This document shows positions 8,241-16,300 of a stretch of 64,000 nt of DNA, piece by piece. The DNA is from Lichenicola sp964247735 (lineage in GTDB: Bacteria; Pseudomonadota; Alphaproteobacteria; Acetobacterales; Acetobacteraceae). The stretch is from assembly GCA_964247735.1 (NCBI GenBank), contig CAXTVS010000006.1, positions 39,373 through 103,372 of the forward strand, written 5' to 3'. Positions within the stretch are counted from its first letter, which is position 1. Each line of letters begins with the position of its first letter. The notes under the pieces are model-generated. The model was given only the letters and a program-made list of their open reading frames with translations, was not told where the DNA came from and did no database searches. Both the position numbers and the translations under genes were made by a program.

Positions 8241-9137
8241 GTGGTTGACTGGGACGACGTTCGGTTTTTCCTGGCCGTCGCTCGCGGCGGTTCGGTTCGT
8301 GCGGCTGCAGATCGCCTCGGCGTCGATCACTCCACCGTCCTGAGGCGCATCGGGCAGCTCGAGAAGCGCCTGGGTGCACGGGTGTTCGAGAAGTTGCCTT
8401 CGGGGTATCGCCTGACACAGGGAGGCGAGGAGGTGCTTTCACTCGCCAGCCAGATGGAGGCATCGGCCAACCAGCTGGAAGCTCGGCTTCTGGGGCGCGA
8501 TCAAGGTGTCCGAGGGCACCTGCGGGTCACGATGGCGCCGACCCTGGCGAGCCACCTTCTGATGCCGGACTTTGCCGAGTTCGCACGGCTCCATCCCGAG
8601 ATCGAGCTCGACATCCACTCCTCCGACGATCCGGTGAACCTGACCAACCGCCAGGCCGACGTGGCTCTCCGGGTCGTCTACGAGAGCACGTCGCTACCCC
8701 TCAACCTGCACGGATCGAGAGGCCCGGAACTGTCCAGCGGCGTCTACCTGTCACGCGATCTTCTCGTCGCCTGGCGTGCCGGACCGCCCCGGCCGATCCG
8801 CTGGGTCGTCAAGGAGTTCGACGGCATCCCCGACTGGGGACTGGAAGGGGATGTACCGGTCGCCGGGGTGCCTTTCCGGACGATGGACGCCAGCGCCCAC
8901 CTGGCCGCGGTGCGGAACGGGATCGGCATGACGGCACTCCCCTGCTTCGTCGGCGATGCTGATCCATTCCTGGTCAGGGTGCCCGGAAGCCCACGGCATG
9001 CGCATGGGAGACTGTGGCTCCTCACGCAGGGCGAAACGCGCAAGACCAAGCGTGTCCAGCTCTTCACGACGTTCATGTCGCGCAAGCTCGTCGGCCATGT
9101 GCCGCTTCTCTCGGGCCAGGCTCCGGCCCCCGAATAG
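8241..9137 (+). CDS. LysR family transcriptional regulator
   Basis: The 298-residue protein starts at GTG 8241, placed there by a GGAGG seven bases upstream; a longer frame starting at 8202 adds residues that do not fit the family. The winged helix is DWDDVRFFLAVARGGSVRAA followed by LGVDHSTVLRRIGQLEKRLG, and the remainder is a periplasmic-binding-protein-like effector domain (RVTMAPTLASHLL onward). It reads in the same direction as the four downstream enzyme-like genes and is the likely regulator of that set. This VDWDDVRFF subtype is common in alphaproteobacteria. The inducer is unknown. Confidence 0.9.
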   Translation: MVDWDDVRFFLAVARGGSVRAAADRLGVDHSTVLRRIGQLEKRLGARVFEKLPSGYRLTQGGEEVLSLASQMEASANQLEARLLGRDQGVRGHLRVTMAPTLASHLLMPDFAEFARLHPEIELDIHSSDDPVNLTNRQADVALRVVYESTSLPLNLHGSRGPELSSGVYLSRDLLVAWRAGPPRPIRWVVKEFDGIPDWGLEGDVPVAGVPFRTMDASAHLAAVRNGIGMTALPCFVGDADPFLVRVPGSPRHAHGRLWLLTQGETRKTKRVQLFTTFMSRKLVGHVPLLSGQAPAPE

Positions 9138-9352
9138 GGCGCGAGGGCGGATCGCGCTGAACGGGTGGTGCGTTCGTGCAGAACCGATGTCGAGATCCAG
9201 GCAGTCCCGCAAGGCTGCGTAAGGGCCCAGATCATTCCCGGCCGCCGCTGGCTTCGCCGCCTGATGGAGCGTTCAAGGCCCCACTCGTCGAGCGGGCCTT
9301 GGCGGATCGGCGGTTGTCGCTCGGTTGCTGTTGATCGAGCCTGGGAGGCTCC

Positions 9353-9847
9353 ATGTTCGAAGCGATCGCCTGGCCGGATGACATGAAGCCGAGCCGGTCT
9401 CCGATCCATTGCACGAACGAGCGCGAAGTCGCCGTTTCCGCGGACACGATCTGGTCGCTTCTTGCCGACCACACCTCCTGGAAGGAGTTCTACCCGGGCG
9501 TCCAGCAGGTCGAGCTTCTCGGCGGACACTCGGCGCTGCGGCTCAACACGAGGTTCGAGGCCAACCTCATGGGTCAGGACGTGTCCGCGATCGTGACGGA
9601 ATACGAGCCGGGCAGGCGCATCGCCTGGCACGGCGGCCCGAAGACGTCGAGGACGTCGGTGTCCTGTCACGCCTGGATCATCACGCCCACGCTGACCGGC
9701 ACTCACCTGTGGACGGAGGAGACCATGCAGGGTCCGCTCTGGATCGAGCTGGCCAGGCAGGCTCCCGACATCTTCTGGCGCACGCACGAGAGGCTGCTCG
9801 AGGACTTGGAAAAGGTCGCGGTCGAGCGCGAGCGGTCTGGCACCTGA
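9353..9847 (+). CDS. SRPBCC (START-like/polyketide cyclase) family protein
   Basis: The 164-residue protein has the SRPBCC layout: an early strand (EREVAVSADTIWSLLADHTS), a WKEFYPGVQQVELLGG segment, central strands including YEPGRRIAWHGG, and a long C-terminal helix (RTHERLLEDLEKVAVER). These helix-grip folds bind hydrophobic ligands. The exact ligand or activity cannot be deduced. GGGAGG precedes the ATG at good spacing. It is followed within 51 bases by an oxidoreductase gene and belongs to the set downstream of the LysR gene. Confidence 0.75.
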   Translation: MFEAIAWPDDMKPSRSPIHCTNEREVAVSADTIWSLLADHTSWKEFYPGVQQVELLGGHSALRLNTRFEANLMGQDVSAIVTEYEPGRRIAWHGGPKTSRTSVSCHAWIITPTLTGTHLWTEETMQGPLWIELARQAPDIFWRTHERLLEDLEKVAVERERSGT

Positions 9848-9898
9848 AGTCAGCACGCGAACGCTCCTTGCCGCATCCGAACAGGAAGGGAAAACACG

Positions 9899-10552
9899 AT
9901 GACCTACGCAATCATTGGCTTCGGTCCGGTCGGGCAGGCCCTGGCTCAGATGTTCGCCCGCAAGGGCCTTGAGGTCGCCGTCGCGAGCCGGCGGCCGCCG
10001 GCAGCCCTTGCGCCGGTGGCCGAAGCCATCGGTCCCACGGTCACGCCCAGGCCGCTGGCGGACGCGCTGGAAGCGGACACCATTCTGCTCGCCGTACCTT
10101 TCGGACAGCACCGAGAGGTGGCGACTGCTGCGCGCTGGGACGGCAAGCTCCTTGTCGACGTGACGAACGCGTTCGGCGTGCCCGTCGAGGACCTCGACGG
10201 CCGTCCCTCGTCCGCCGTGATCGCCGACGCCTTTCCCGGCGCCAGGCTGGTGAAGGCATTCAACCACCTGCCGGCGGCAAGGCTGGCCGCGGATCCGGAC
10301 GTCAACGGCGGCCGACGGGTTATCTTCCTGTCGAGCGACGACGAGGGCGCCGCGGAGCCCGTCAAGGCCCTGGCCGAACAGCTCGGGTTCGCACCGGTCT
10401 GGCTGGGCCGGCTCGCCGAAGGCGGCGCGCTGGTCCAGGCAAGGGGGCAGACCTGGGCTCCCCTGATCTTCCAGGACCTCGTCAAGTTCGACGACAAGCG
10501 GGGACGCGATCAAGGCGCACACGCTCCTGTCCGTTCGGAAACAACACCATGA
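9899..10552 (+). CDS. NADP-binding oxidoreductase (F420-dependent NADP reductase-like fold)
   Basis: The N-terminus, MTYAIIGFGPVGQALAQMFA, is a Rossmann dinucleotide-binding motif, followed by SRR (consistent with an NADP 2'-phosphate site) and ILLAVPFGQHREVA. The LVDVTNAFGVP and LVKAFNHLPA segments are typical of the NADP oxidoreductase, coenzyme F420-dependent-like family. Homologues in proteobacteria that lack F420 are thought to use other partners, so the substrate here is unknown. The 217-residue length fits the family. Its stop overlaps the start of the SDR gene by ATGA, so the two are translationally coupled. Confidence 0.75.
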   Translation: MTYAIIGFGPVGQALAQMFARKGLEVAVASRRPPAALAPVAEAIGPTVTPRPLADALEADTILLAVPFGQHREVATAARWDGKLLVDVTNAFGVPVEDLDGRPSSAVIADAFPGARLVKAFNHLPAARLAADPDVNGGRRVIFLSSDDEGAAEPVKALAEQLGFAPVWLGRLAEGGALVQARGQTWAPLIFQDLVKFDDKRGRDQGAHAPVRSETTP

Positions 10553-11361
10553 TCATCGATCTGAAGGGCCGCAGGGCGGTCGTCACCGGGTCGACGGCCG
10601 GCATCGGTCGCGCGACCGTGGAAGGGCTGGCGCGCGCCGGCGCCGCAGTCGTGGTCAATGGCCGTGGACGCGAGCGGGTCGACAAGGCGGTGCAGGAGCT
10701 GCGCCTGTCCTGTCCCGACGCCGACATCTCGGGTGTCGCTGCCGACCTTTCGACGGAGGCCGGGACACAAGCTCTCCTGTCTCAGGTTCCAGACGTTGAC
10801 GTTCTCGTCAACAACGTAGGCACGGCCTACATCCGCGACTACGGCGGCATCGAGGACATCGCCAGGATCCCCGACGACGACTGGCTCAGCCTGTTTCAGC
10901 TCAACGTCATGAGCGGCGTGCGTGTGACGCGCCACTACCTGCCGCGGATGGTGCGGCGGGGCTGGGGCCGCGTGGTGTTCGTCAGCAGCGAGTCGGCGGT
11001 CAACATTCCGAAGGAGATGCTCGACTACGGCATGACCAAGACGGCGCAGCTCGCCGTCTCGCGCGGGCTGGCCGAGGCGGTCGCCGGCACGGGCGTGACC
11101 GTCAACGCCGTCCTGCCCGGCCCGACCCGGTCCGAGATTCTCGGCGACCTCATGGCCAGGCAGGCCGAAGCGCAGGGCATCACGCAGGCCGAAGCCGAGC
11201 AGGCCTTCCTGACATCGGCCCGACCGACCAGCCTCCTCGGGCGGTTCGCGATGACGGGGGAGGTGGCCAACATGATCGTCTACGCCTGCTCGAATCAGGC
11301 CTCCGCGACCAGCGGCGCGGCGCTCCGCGTCGACGGCGGCGTGGTGAGGTTCGTGGCCTAG
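10549..11361 (+). CDS. Short-chain dehydrogenase/reductase (SDR)
   Basis: This 270-residue classical SDR has the cofactor motif VTGSTAGIGRATVEG near residue 13, the LVNNVG motif near 86, the active-site Ser in FVSSES, and the catalytic YGMTK (YxxxK) near 160. An NGRGRERV segment after strand 2 is consistent with NADP preference. The family reduces or oxidises alcohols and ketones; the substrate is not evident. It is coupled to the preceding NADP-binding protein by a 4-base overlap, suggesting that both act in one redox pathway. A palindromic repeat begins at its stop codon. Confidence 0.85.
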   Translation: MIIDLKGRRAVVTGSTAGIGRATVEGLARAGAAVVVNGRGRERVDKAVQELRLSCPDADISGVAADLSTEAGTQALLSQVPDVDVLVNNVGTAYIRDYGGIEDIARIPDDDWLSLFQLNVMSGVRVTRHYLPRMVRRGWGRVVFVSSESAVNIPKEMLDYGMTKTAQLAVSRGLAEAVAGTGVTVNAVLPGPTRSEILGDLMARQAEAQGITQAEAEQAFLTSARPTSLLGRFAMTGEVANMIVYACSNQASATSGAALRVDGGVVRFVA

Positions 11362-11407
11362 AGCATCATCCGATCGAACCGGGTCGGTCGATCGGATAAA
11401 GATGCTC
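11361..11407. repeat. Imperfect palindrome after the SDR gene
   Basis: GAGCATC (11361-11367) pairs with GATGCTC (11401-11407), and ATCCGATCGA (11368-11377) pairs with TCGATCGGAT (11388-11397), with an AAA bulge and a 10-base loop. There is no U-run. It may end transcription of the SDR operon or be one copy of a dispersed palindromic element; a related copy follows at 11422. Confidence 0.6.
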
Positions 11408-11421
11408 GACAAAACAATGGG

Positions 11422-11465
11422 CTAGGGCATGTTCCGTGAGCCTATGCGATCGGATCATGCTCTAG
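11422..11465. repeat. Second, related imperfect palindrome
   Basis: CTAGGGCATG (11422-11431) pairs with CATGCTCTAG (11456-11465) with one mismatch or wobble, and TTCCG pairs with CGGAT inside it. The arms share the AGAGCAT and CCGAT cores with the palindrome at 11361. Two copies this close suggest a repeat family. It overlaps the leader of the SnoaL-like gene. Confidence 0.5.
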
Positions 11466-11500
11466 TGGCCTTCAACTCCGGTGATGCCGGGAGACGAGAC

Positions 11501-12259
11501 ATGGACTCGCACAACGCAGGCAAGGCGACGTCGCTGCTTCGAGGCGTCTCGTCCGGCGACGCGGACCTGGCGATCCGGGACGTGAGCCCGGAAGGGTTCG
11601 TCCAGCACGATCCATCCGTCGCGGACGGCGTGGCCGGCCTGCGCGAGCAGGCGGGCCGGTCGGCAGGCGACGGCCACCTGCACATCGTCAGGATGCTGGA
11701 GGATGGGCCCTTCGTTGTGGTCCATGGCCGCAATGGCGCCGGCGACGAAGGCGAGGTGTTCTTCGCGGTGTTCCGGTTCGAGAACGGCCGACCTGTCGAG
11801 CACTGGCGCTTCGCGGCGGCGGCCGCTCCCCCGAACGAGAGCGGGCACACCCAGACTGACGGGCCGAGCGGGCCCGACGGCCGGCAGGACACGGCCAGTG
11901 CCAAGGCCCTCGTGCGGGATTACTACGAGACCGTGCATGTCGGCAGGAAGCATGACCGGATTGGCCGCTACATGTCGGGCGACCTCCAGATCCGCCACGA
12001 GCCCGGCACACGGGACGGAGTCGCAGCCTTCGAGCAGGATCTCAGCGTGCTGAGCCGGTCGAGGACAATCGACGAGATCGTGCTGCTCGCGGGCCAGGGC
12101 GACCTGGTCTTCATCGCGGCGCGGGGAACGCACGAGGGTGAACCCTGCGCCTACATCGACCTGTACCGCGTCGAGGCTGGCAACCTCGTCGAGCACTGGG
12201 GCTTCCCGCAAGCGGTCCCCCCGCGGGAAACGTGGAAGAACGGCAACGGCATGCTTTGA
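11501..12259 (+). CDS. Tandem SnoaL-like (NTF2-fold) protein
   Basis: The 252-residue protein holds two copies of a SnoaL-like cone-shaped domain. Copy 1 (about residues 10-110) ends with GEVFFAVFRFENGRPVEHWR; copy 2 (about 135-245) ends with CAYIDLYRVEAGNLVEHWGF. Each copy has the IRDVSPEGFVQHDP / MSGDLQIRHEPG pattern of the family near its start. Such proteins bind small hydrophobic ligands and some are isomerases or hydrolases; the role here is unknown. The ATG at 11501 was chosen over one at 11429 because the upstream stretch lies in the palindromic repeat and a GGGAGA precedes 11501. It is the last gene of the LysR-linked set. Confidence 0.75.
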   Translation: MDSHNAGKATSLLRGVSSGDADLAIRDVSPEGFVQHDPSVADGVAGLREQAGRSAGDGHLHIVRMLEDGPFVVVHGRNGAGDEGEVFFAVFRFENGRPVEHWRFAAAAAPPNESGHTQTDGPSGPDGRQDTASAKALVRDYYETVHVGRKHDRIGRYMSGDLQIRHEPGTRDGVAAFEQDLSVLSRSRTIDEIVLLAGQGDLVFIAARGTHEGEPCAYIDLYRVEAGNLVEHWGFPQAVPPRETWKNGNGML

Positions 12260-13068
12260 GCCGCTCCTGCGCAAGCCACGCCATCGGTGCCGTCGAGGCT
12301 CCGGGTGCCCAGCCCTGCTTCCCACCAAAGCGCGCGCGTCGATCAGTGCCTGTTTCCAGGGACCTGGCCTGGCTCGACCAGATGACCGGATCGACCGCAG
12401 AACGGCCGTCTACGGCCTGAAGACAACATCCGTCAGCGACTGCGCGCATGGCATGATGGAACCGCGCCAGTCGTCCCGTTTGCTCGACCCGACGGGTGGA
12501 ACTCCGTCGTCTCCACCACCCGGCACCCGTTCGCATCGGCGTCGGCGGGGAGTGCCTCCCATCGGACGCTCCCCGCCGGCGGCTCCCGCCGCAGGACCGC
12601 CGACACGGGATCATGACACCATTTCGTGACACCACGCTGGAGCGTCCCTCCACCCTTCGTCGGGTCCCCATGCCCGCCATTCCGTTGCACCCTCGCCCTT
12701 GGGACAGCGTAGTCTCCACGCCCAGGACCGCCGAGGCAGACCAGCCGGATGCCGATCCATTCCACCCAGCAAGTCAGCCGGTCGAGATGTCTCCCCCTGG
12801 CCGGCCGCAAGGCCGCCCGCCAACCCTGCCCAGCCCAAGGAAGACCCGGTTGAACGAATGGCAGCTCCTGGATAGCGGGCACGATCATCCGAAGGTCCGG
12901 AACTGGCCCAAGGCAGCGATCAGCCCAACGGATCATGAGGTCGGCTGCCCACTATGGCCGCTGCCGGGCTGCGACCACAGCTCGTGCTTCTGACCACCCC
13001 TAGGCACGGGAACGGCAGGCACGGATAGTGCAGGGACCCCATCCTCCAGGCACCGAGGAGCCCGCACG
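12260..13068. other. About 0.8 kb without a recognisable gene
   Basis: Several open frames cross this stretch on both strands, but none gives a protein with a known domain, a signal peptide or a plausible ribosome-binding site. It closes the accessory region before the gamma-glutamyltransferase. I see no insertion-sequence motif in it. Confidence 0.5.
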
Positions 13069-14949
13069 GTGCGACGCAGATCCTTCATCGCCACCCTTCC
13101 CGCCGCGGCCGTCGCCGCGCTGCCGTCGTCGCGCGGCACCGCCCAGCCGGCCGGCCAGCCGGGCGCGACCACCAGCGCCCCCGGCCAGGGCGGCGCCCCC
13201 CAGCCCGCGCCCGCCGCGCTGCCCGGCTTCCAGCCCCCCGGCGCCGACCGCTTCACCCGCCCGGACGTGCATGCCGGCGACCGTCCGTTCGGCGCCAGCT
13301 TCGCCACCCGCTCCGCCGCCATGGGCCGCAACGGCGCCGCCGGCACCGCCCACCCGATCGCCACCCAGGTCGCGATCGAGACGCTCCGCCGCGGCGGCTC
13401 CGCGGTGGACGCCGCGGTGGCCGCCAACGCGTCGCTCGGCTTCCTGGAGCCGACCAGCTCCGGTCTCGGCGGCGACTGCTACGCCATGGTCTGGGACCCG
13501 GCGCAGGCCAAGGTGGTGGGGCTCGCCGGCTCCGGCGCCAGCCCGCGCGCCCTGAGCCTCCAGACCGCGCGGGCGCACGCCCGCAACGGTGCGCTGCCCC
13601 CGCTCGGCGCCGTCACCGTGTCGGTGCCGGGCGCGCTCGACGCCTGGTGGACCCTGCACCAGCGCTACGGGCGCCTGCCCTGGCGCGTGCTGTTCGAGCC
13701 CGCGATCGCGCTCGCCACCGACGGCGTGCCGCTGCCGCAGATCATCGGAAACTACATCTACCGTAACCTGCGCGCCTTCGTGAAACCCGGCTCCGGCGTG
13801 GAGGAGACCGCCAACGCGCTCCGCACCTACGCGCCGGGCGGCCAGGCGCCGCGCGAGGGCGACGTGTTCCGCAACCCCGACCTCGCCCGCACCTACCGCA
13901 CGGTCGCGGACGGCGGACGCGACGCGTTCTACGACGGCCCGATCGCCGACACGGTCGAGCGCTACTTCCGCCGCATCGGCGGCTGGATGACGCGCGACGA
14001 CCTGCGCCGGCACCATTCGGAATGGAACGAGCCCCTGACGACCACCTACCGTGGCGTCACCGTGCACGGCATGGCCGAGAACACGCAGGGTGCGGCGACC
14101 TTGCAGATGCTCAACATGCTGGAGCACTTCGACCTGCGCGGCATGGGCTTCCAGTCGGCGGCCTCGTTGCAGGTGCAGATCGAGGCCAAGCGCCTGGCCT
14201 ACGAGGACCGCGCCCGCTACTACGCCGACCCGCACTTCTCCAAGGTGCCGTTCGAGTGGCTGGTGTCCAAGGAGTACGCGGCAAGCCGCGCGGCGCTGAT
14301 CCGGCCCGACCGCATCAACGCCGCCGTGCGCCCCGGCGACGCGCCGAGCCACGGCGACACCACCTACTTCACCGTGTCCGACAGCGCCGGCATGATGGTG
14401 TCGATGATCCAGTCCAACTTCCGCGGCATGGGCTCGGGCCTGGTGGCGGACGGGCTCGGCTTCATGTTCCAGGACCGCGGCCAGCTGTTCTCTCTGCGTG
14501 ACGGGCACCCGAACCTGTACCAGCCCGGCAAGCGGCCGTTCCAGACCATCATCCCCGGCTTCGCCACCAGGGACGGCCAGCCCTGGATGAGCTTCGGCGT
14601 GATGGGCGGCGACATGCAGCCGATGGGACAGCAGCAGATCATCGTCAACCGCGTCGACTACGGCCTCGACATCCAGGCCGCCGGCGACAGCCCGCGCTGG
14701 CACCACGAGGGCTCGTCGCAGAGCATGGGCGAGGACGCGCCGGGCCTGCCGCCCAACGGCATCCTGCGCCTGGAGACCGGCGTCCCGGCCGCGACGCGCG
14801 CCGCCCTGGCCGCACTCGGCTGGACGCTGGCGCCGTCCGACGGCGGCTACGGCCGCTACGAGTGCATCGAGCACCGCATGAGCGGCAACGACCGCGTCTG
14901 GGCGGCCGCCAGCGAGATGCGCGCCGACGGCTGCGCACTGGCCTACTAG
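13069..14949 (+). CDS. Gamma-glutamyltransferase family protein, probably Tat-exported
   Basis: The 626-residue protein starts at GTG with GAGGAG eight bases upstream. The N-terminus MRRRSFIATLPAAAVAALP is a twin-arginine-type signal, followed by a Pro/Ala/Gly-rich linker. The gamma-glutamyltranspeptidase fold is clear: GTAHPIATQVAIETLRRGGS, the SSGLGGDCYAMVWD segment, and SHGDTTYFTVSD, where the first Thr after Asp is the expected autoprocessing nucleophile. The oxyanion and substrate segment follows (SNFRGMGSGLV). It probably hydrolyses gamma-glutamyl compounds such as glutathione in the periplasm. Some members of this branch are acylases, so the substrate is not certain. Confidence 0.88.
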   Translation: MRRRSFIATLPAAAVAALPSSRGTAQPAGQPGATTSAPGQGGAPQPAPAALPGFQPPGADRFTRPDVHAGDRPFGASFATRSAAMGRNGAAGTAHPIATQVAIETLRRGGSAVDAAVAANASLGFLEPTSSGLGGDCYAMVWDPAQAKVVGLAGSGASPRALSLQTARAHARNGALPPLGAVTVSVPGALDAWWTLHQRYGRLPWRVLFEPAIALATDGVPLPQIIGNYIYRNLRAFVKPGSGVEETANALRTYAPGGQAPREGDVFRNPDLARTYRTVADGGRDAFYDGPIADTVERYFRRIGGWMTRDDLRRHHSEWNEPLTTTYRGVTVHGMAENTQGAATLQMLNMLEHFDLRGMGFQSAASLQVQIEAKRLAYEDRARYYADPHFSKVPFEWLVSKEYAASRAALIRPDRINAAVRPGDAPSHGDTTYFTVSDSAGMMVSMIQSNFRGMGSGLVADGLGFMFQDRGQLFSLRDGHPNLYQPGKRPFQTIIPGFATRDGQPWMSFGVMGGDMQPMGQQQIIVNRVDYGLDIQAAGDSPRWHHEGSSQSMGEDAPGLPPNGILRLETGVPAATRAALAALGWTLAPSDGGYGRYECIEHRMSGNDRVWAAASEMRADGCALAY

Positions 14950-14958
14950 GCCGCCGCT

Positions 14959-14976
14959 CCAGCGCCCGGGCGCTGG
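14959..14976. terminator. GC-rich perfect palindrome after ggt-like gene
   Basis: An 18-base perfect palindrome of alternating CCAGCG / CCCGGG / CGCTGG blocks lies 10 bases after the stop codon. It can fold as a strong hairpin. No T-tract follows, so termination is likely but not proven. Confidence 0.45.
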
Positions 14977-15055
14977 CCCGCGAAGCTCCTGGTATCGGCG
15001 TGTAACCATCGTCCCGGCGCGACGAACTCTCCCAGGTCACATCTGGGAGGACATA

Positions 15056-16300
15056 ATGACGAACCGGCACCCGCGGCGCCTTCGGCTGACGGCCGCGACG
15101 GCGCTCACCTGCCTTCTGCCGACCTTGGCAATGGCGCAGACCACCACACCGGCCGCGACGTCCGCGCAGGCACCACAGCCGCACGTCCTGTACGTCGAGA
15201 GCAACCTGACGGCGGCGGGAGGGAACTCCATCCTGGCCTACGACATCGCCTCCGACGGCAGCCTCCACGCCAAGGCGGGATCGCCCTACCTCACCGGCGG
15301 CACCGGGTTCTTCGACGCCACCTATGCCCTCGGCCCGTTCGACAACGACCAGAACATCATCCTGAGCCCGGACCGGACCGTGCTCTACGCCATCAACGGC
15401 GGCTCGAACACGATCGCGGTCATGCACGTGCGGCCGGACGGCAGCCTGGTCCCGTTCTCGAGCTCGCCGGTGGCCGCGCACGGCGCGACACCTGTTTCGC
15501 TCGGGCTGCACGGCAACACGCTGGTGACCGCCGACTACGCCATCAACCCGGCGGCGCCGGACAGCGACATCGCCCCGCGCCTGAACGTGTTCGGAGTCGC
15601 TCCGGACGGATCCCTGAACGACCTGCCGTACGCGGAGACCTACCTCCATCCCGGCGCCGATCCGAGCCAGGTGCTGACCACCAACACCGGGCCGTTCGTC
15701 TTCACCTCCGGCTTCCCGGGTGGGGGCGTGATCGACTCCTATGCGCAGCTCCCGGGCGGCTACCTGTTCAGGACCGGCACGGTGACGCCGCCGGTCGAGA
15801 ACGGATCCAACGCCCTGGTCCTGGGCCTGTGGGCCAACCCGCACGCGCCGTACGTGTACGCCGGCCTCGTCGTCAACAACCTGCTCGCGACCTACCGCAG
15901 CAACGAGCTGGGCCAGCTGACCCTGGTCGGCACCTCGGCCGACTCCGGCCAGGACCTGTGCTGGCTGCGGACCAGCCGCGACGGACACACCCTCTACGCC
16001 TCCAACACCGGCGACCAGTCGATCTCGGTGTTCGACCTGTCCGATCCCGCGCATCCGGTCGAGATCCAGCACGTGGTCGCCGGCGGCGTCGGCGGCTTCA
16101 ACCAGTTCTCGCTCGATCCCGAGGAGAACTTCCTCTACGTGCTGCAGGAGGAGAACAGCCCTGCCTCGGCCGGCAAGAGCAACAAGGTGTACGCCTACAA
16201 GGTCGACCACGCGACCGGCAGGCTCACCTTCCTGAGCAACCTGACGCTCTCGCTGCCGGTCCCGTCGCAGACCCGCACCGTCGGCCTCGCGATCCGCTAG
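15056..16300 (+). CDS. Secreted lactonase-family beta-propeller protein
   Basis: The 414-residue protein has a signal peptide ending near AMAQ (about residue 28), then repeated propeller-blade motifs such as HVLYVESN...ILAYDI, NIILSPDRTVLYAINGGS, TLYASNTGDQSISVFDL and NKVYAYKV. The pattern matches the seven-bladed lactonase (6-phosphogluconolactonase-like) family, which in bacteria includes many exported proteins of unknown substrate. GGAGG lies six bases before the ATG. Its stop codon shares CTAG with the stop codon of the convergent glycosyltransferase gene. Confidence 0.8.
   Translation: MTNRHPRRLRLTAATALTCLLPTLAMAQTTTPAATSAQAPQPHVLYVESNLTAAGGNSILAYDIASDGSLHAKAGSPYLTGGTGFFDATYALGPFDNDQNIILSPDRTVLYAINGGSNTIAVMHVRPDGSLVPFSSSPVAAHGATPVSLGLHGNTLVTADYAINPAAPDSDIAPRLNVFGVAPDGSLNDLPYAETYLHPGADPSQVLTTNTGPFVFTSGFPGGGVIDSYAQLPGGYLFRTGTVTPPVENGSNALVLGLWANPHAPYVYAGLVVNNLLATYRSNELGQLTLVGTSADSGQDLCWLRTSRDGHTLYASNTGDQSISVFDLSDPAHPVEIQHVVAGGVGGFNQFSLDPEENFLYVLQEENSPASAGKSNKVYAYKVDHATGRLTFLSNLTLSLPVPSQTRTVGLAIR

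Noticed and set aside
7888..8343. Possible gene of about 150 codons upstream of the LysR gene
   Set aside because: No ribosome-binding site or family resemblance was seen, and its end runs into the LysR coding region in the wrong frame.
12433..12993. Overlapping open frames on both strands in the 12.3-13.0 kb gap
   Set aside because: Translations are Arg/Pro/Gly-rich and match nothing known. They are open only because stop codons are rare in GC-rich DNA.
13000..15009. Long minus-strand frame (669 codons) opposite the gamma-glutamyltransferase gene
   Set aside because: It is a high-GC antisense shadow. Its translation is rich in His, Val, Gly and Arg repeats without motifs, while the plus strand encodes a complete enzyme.
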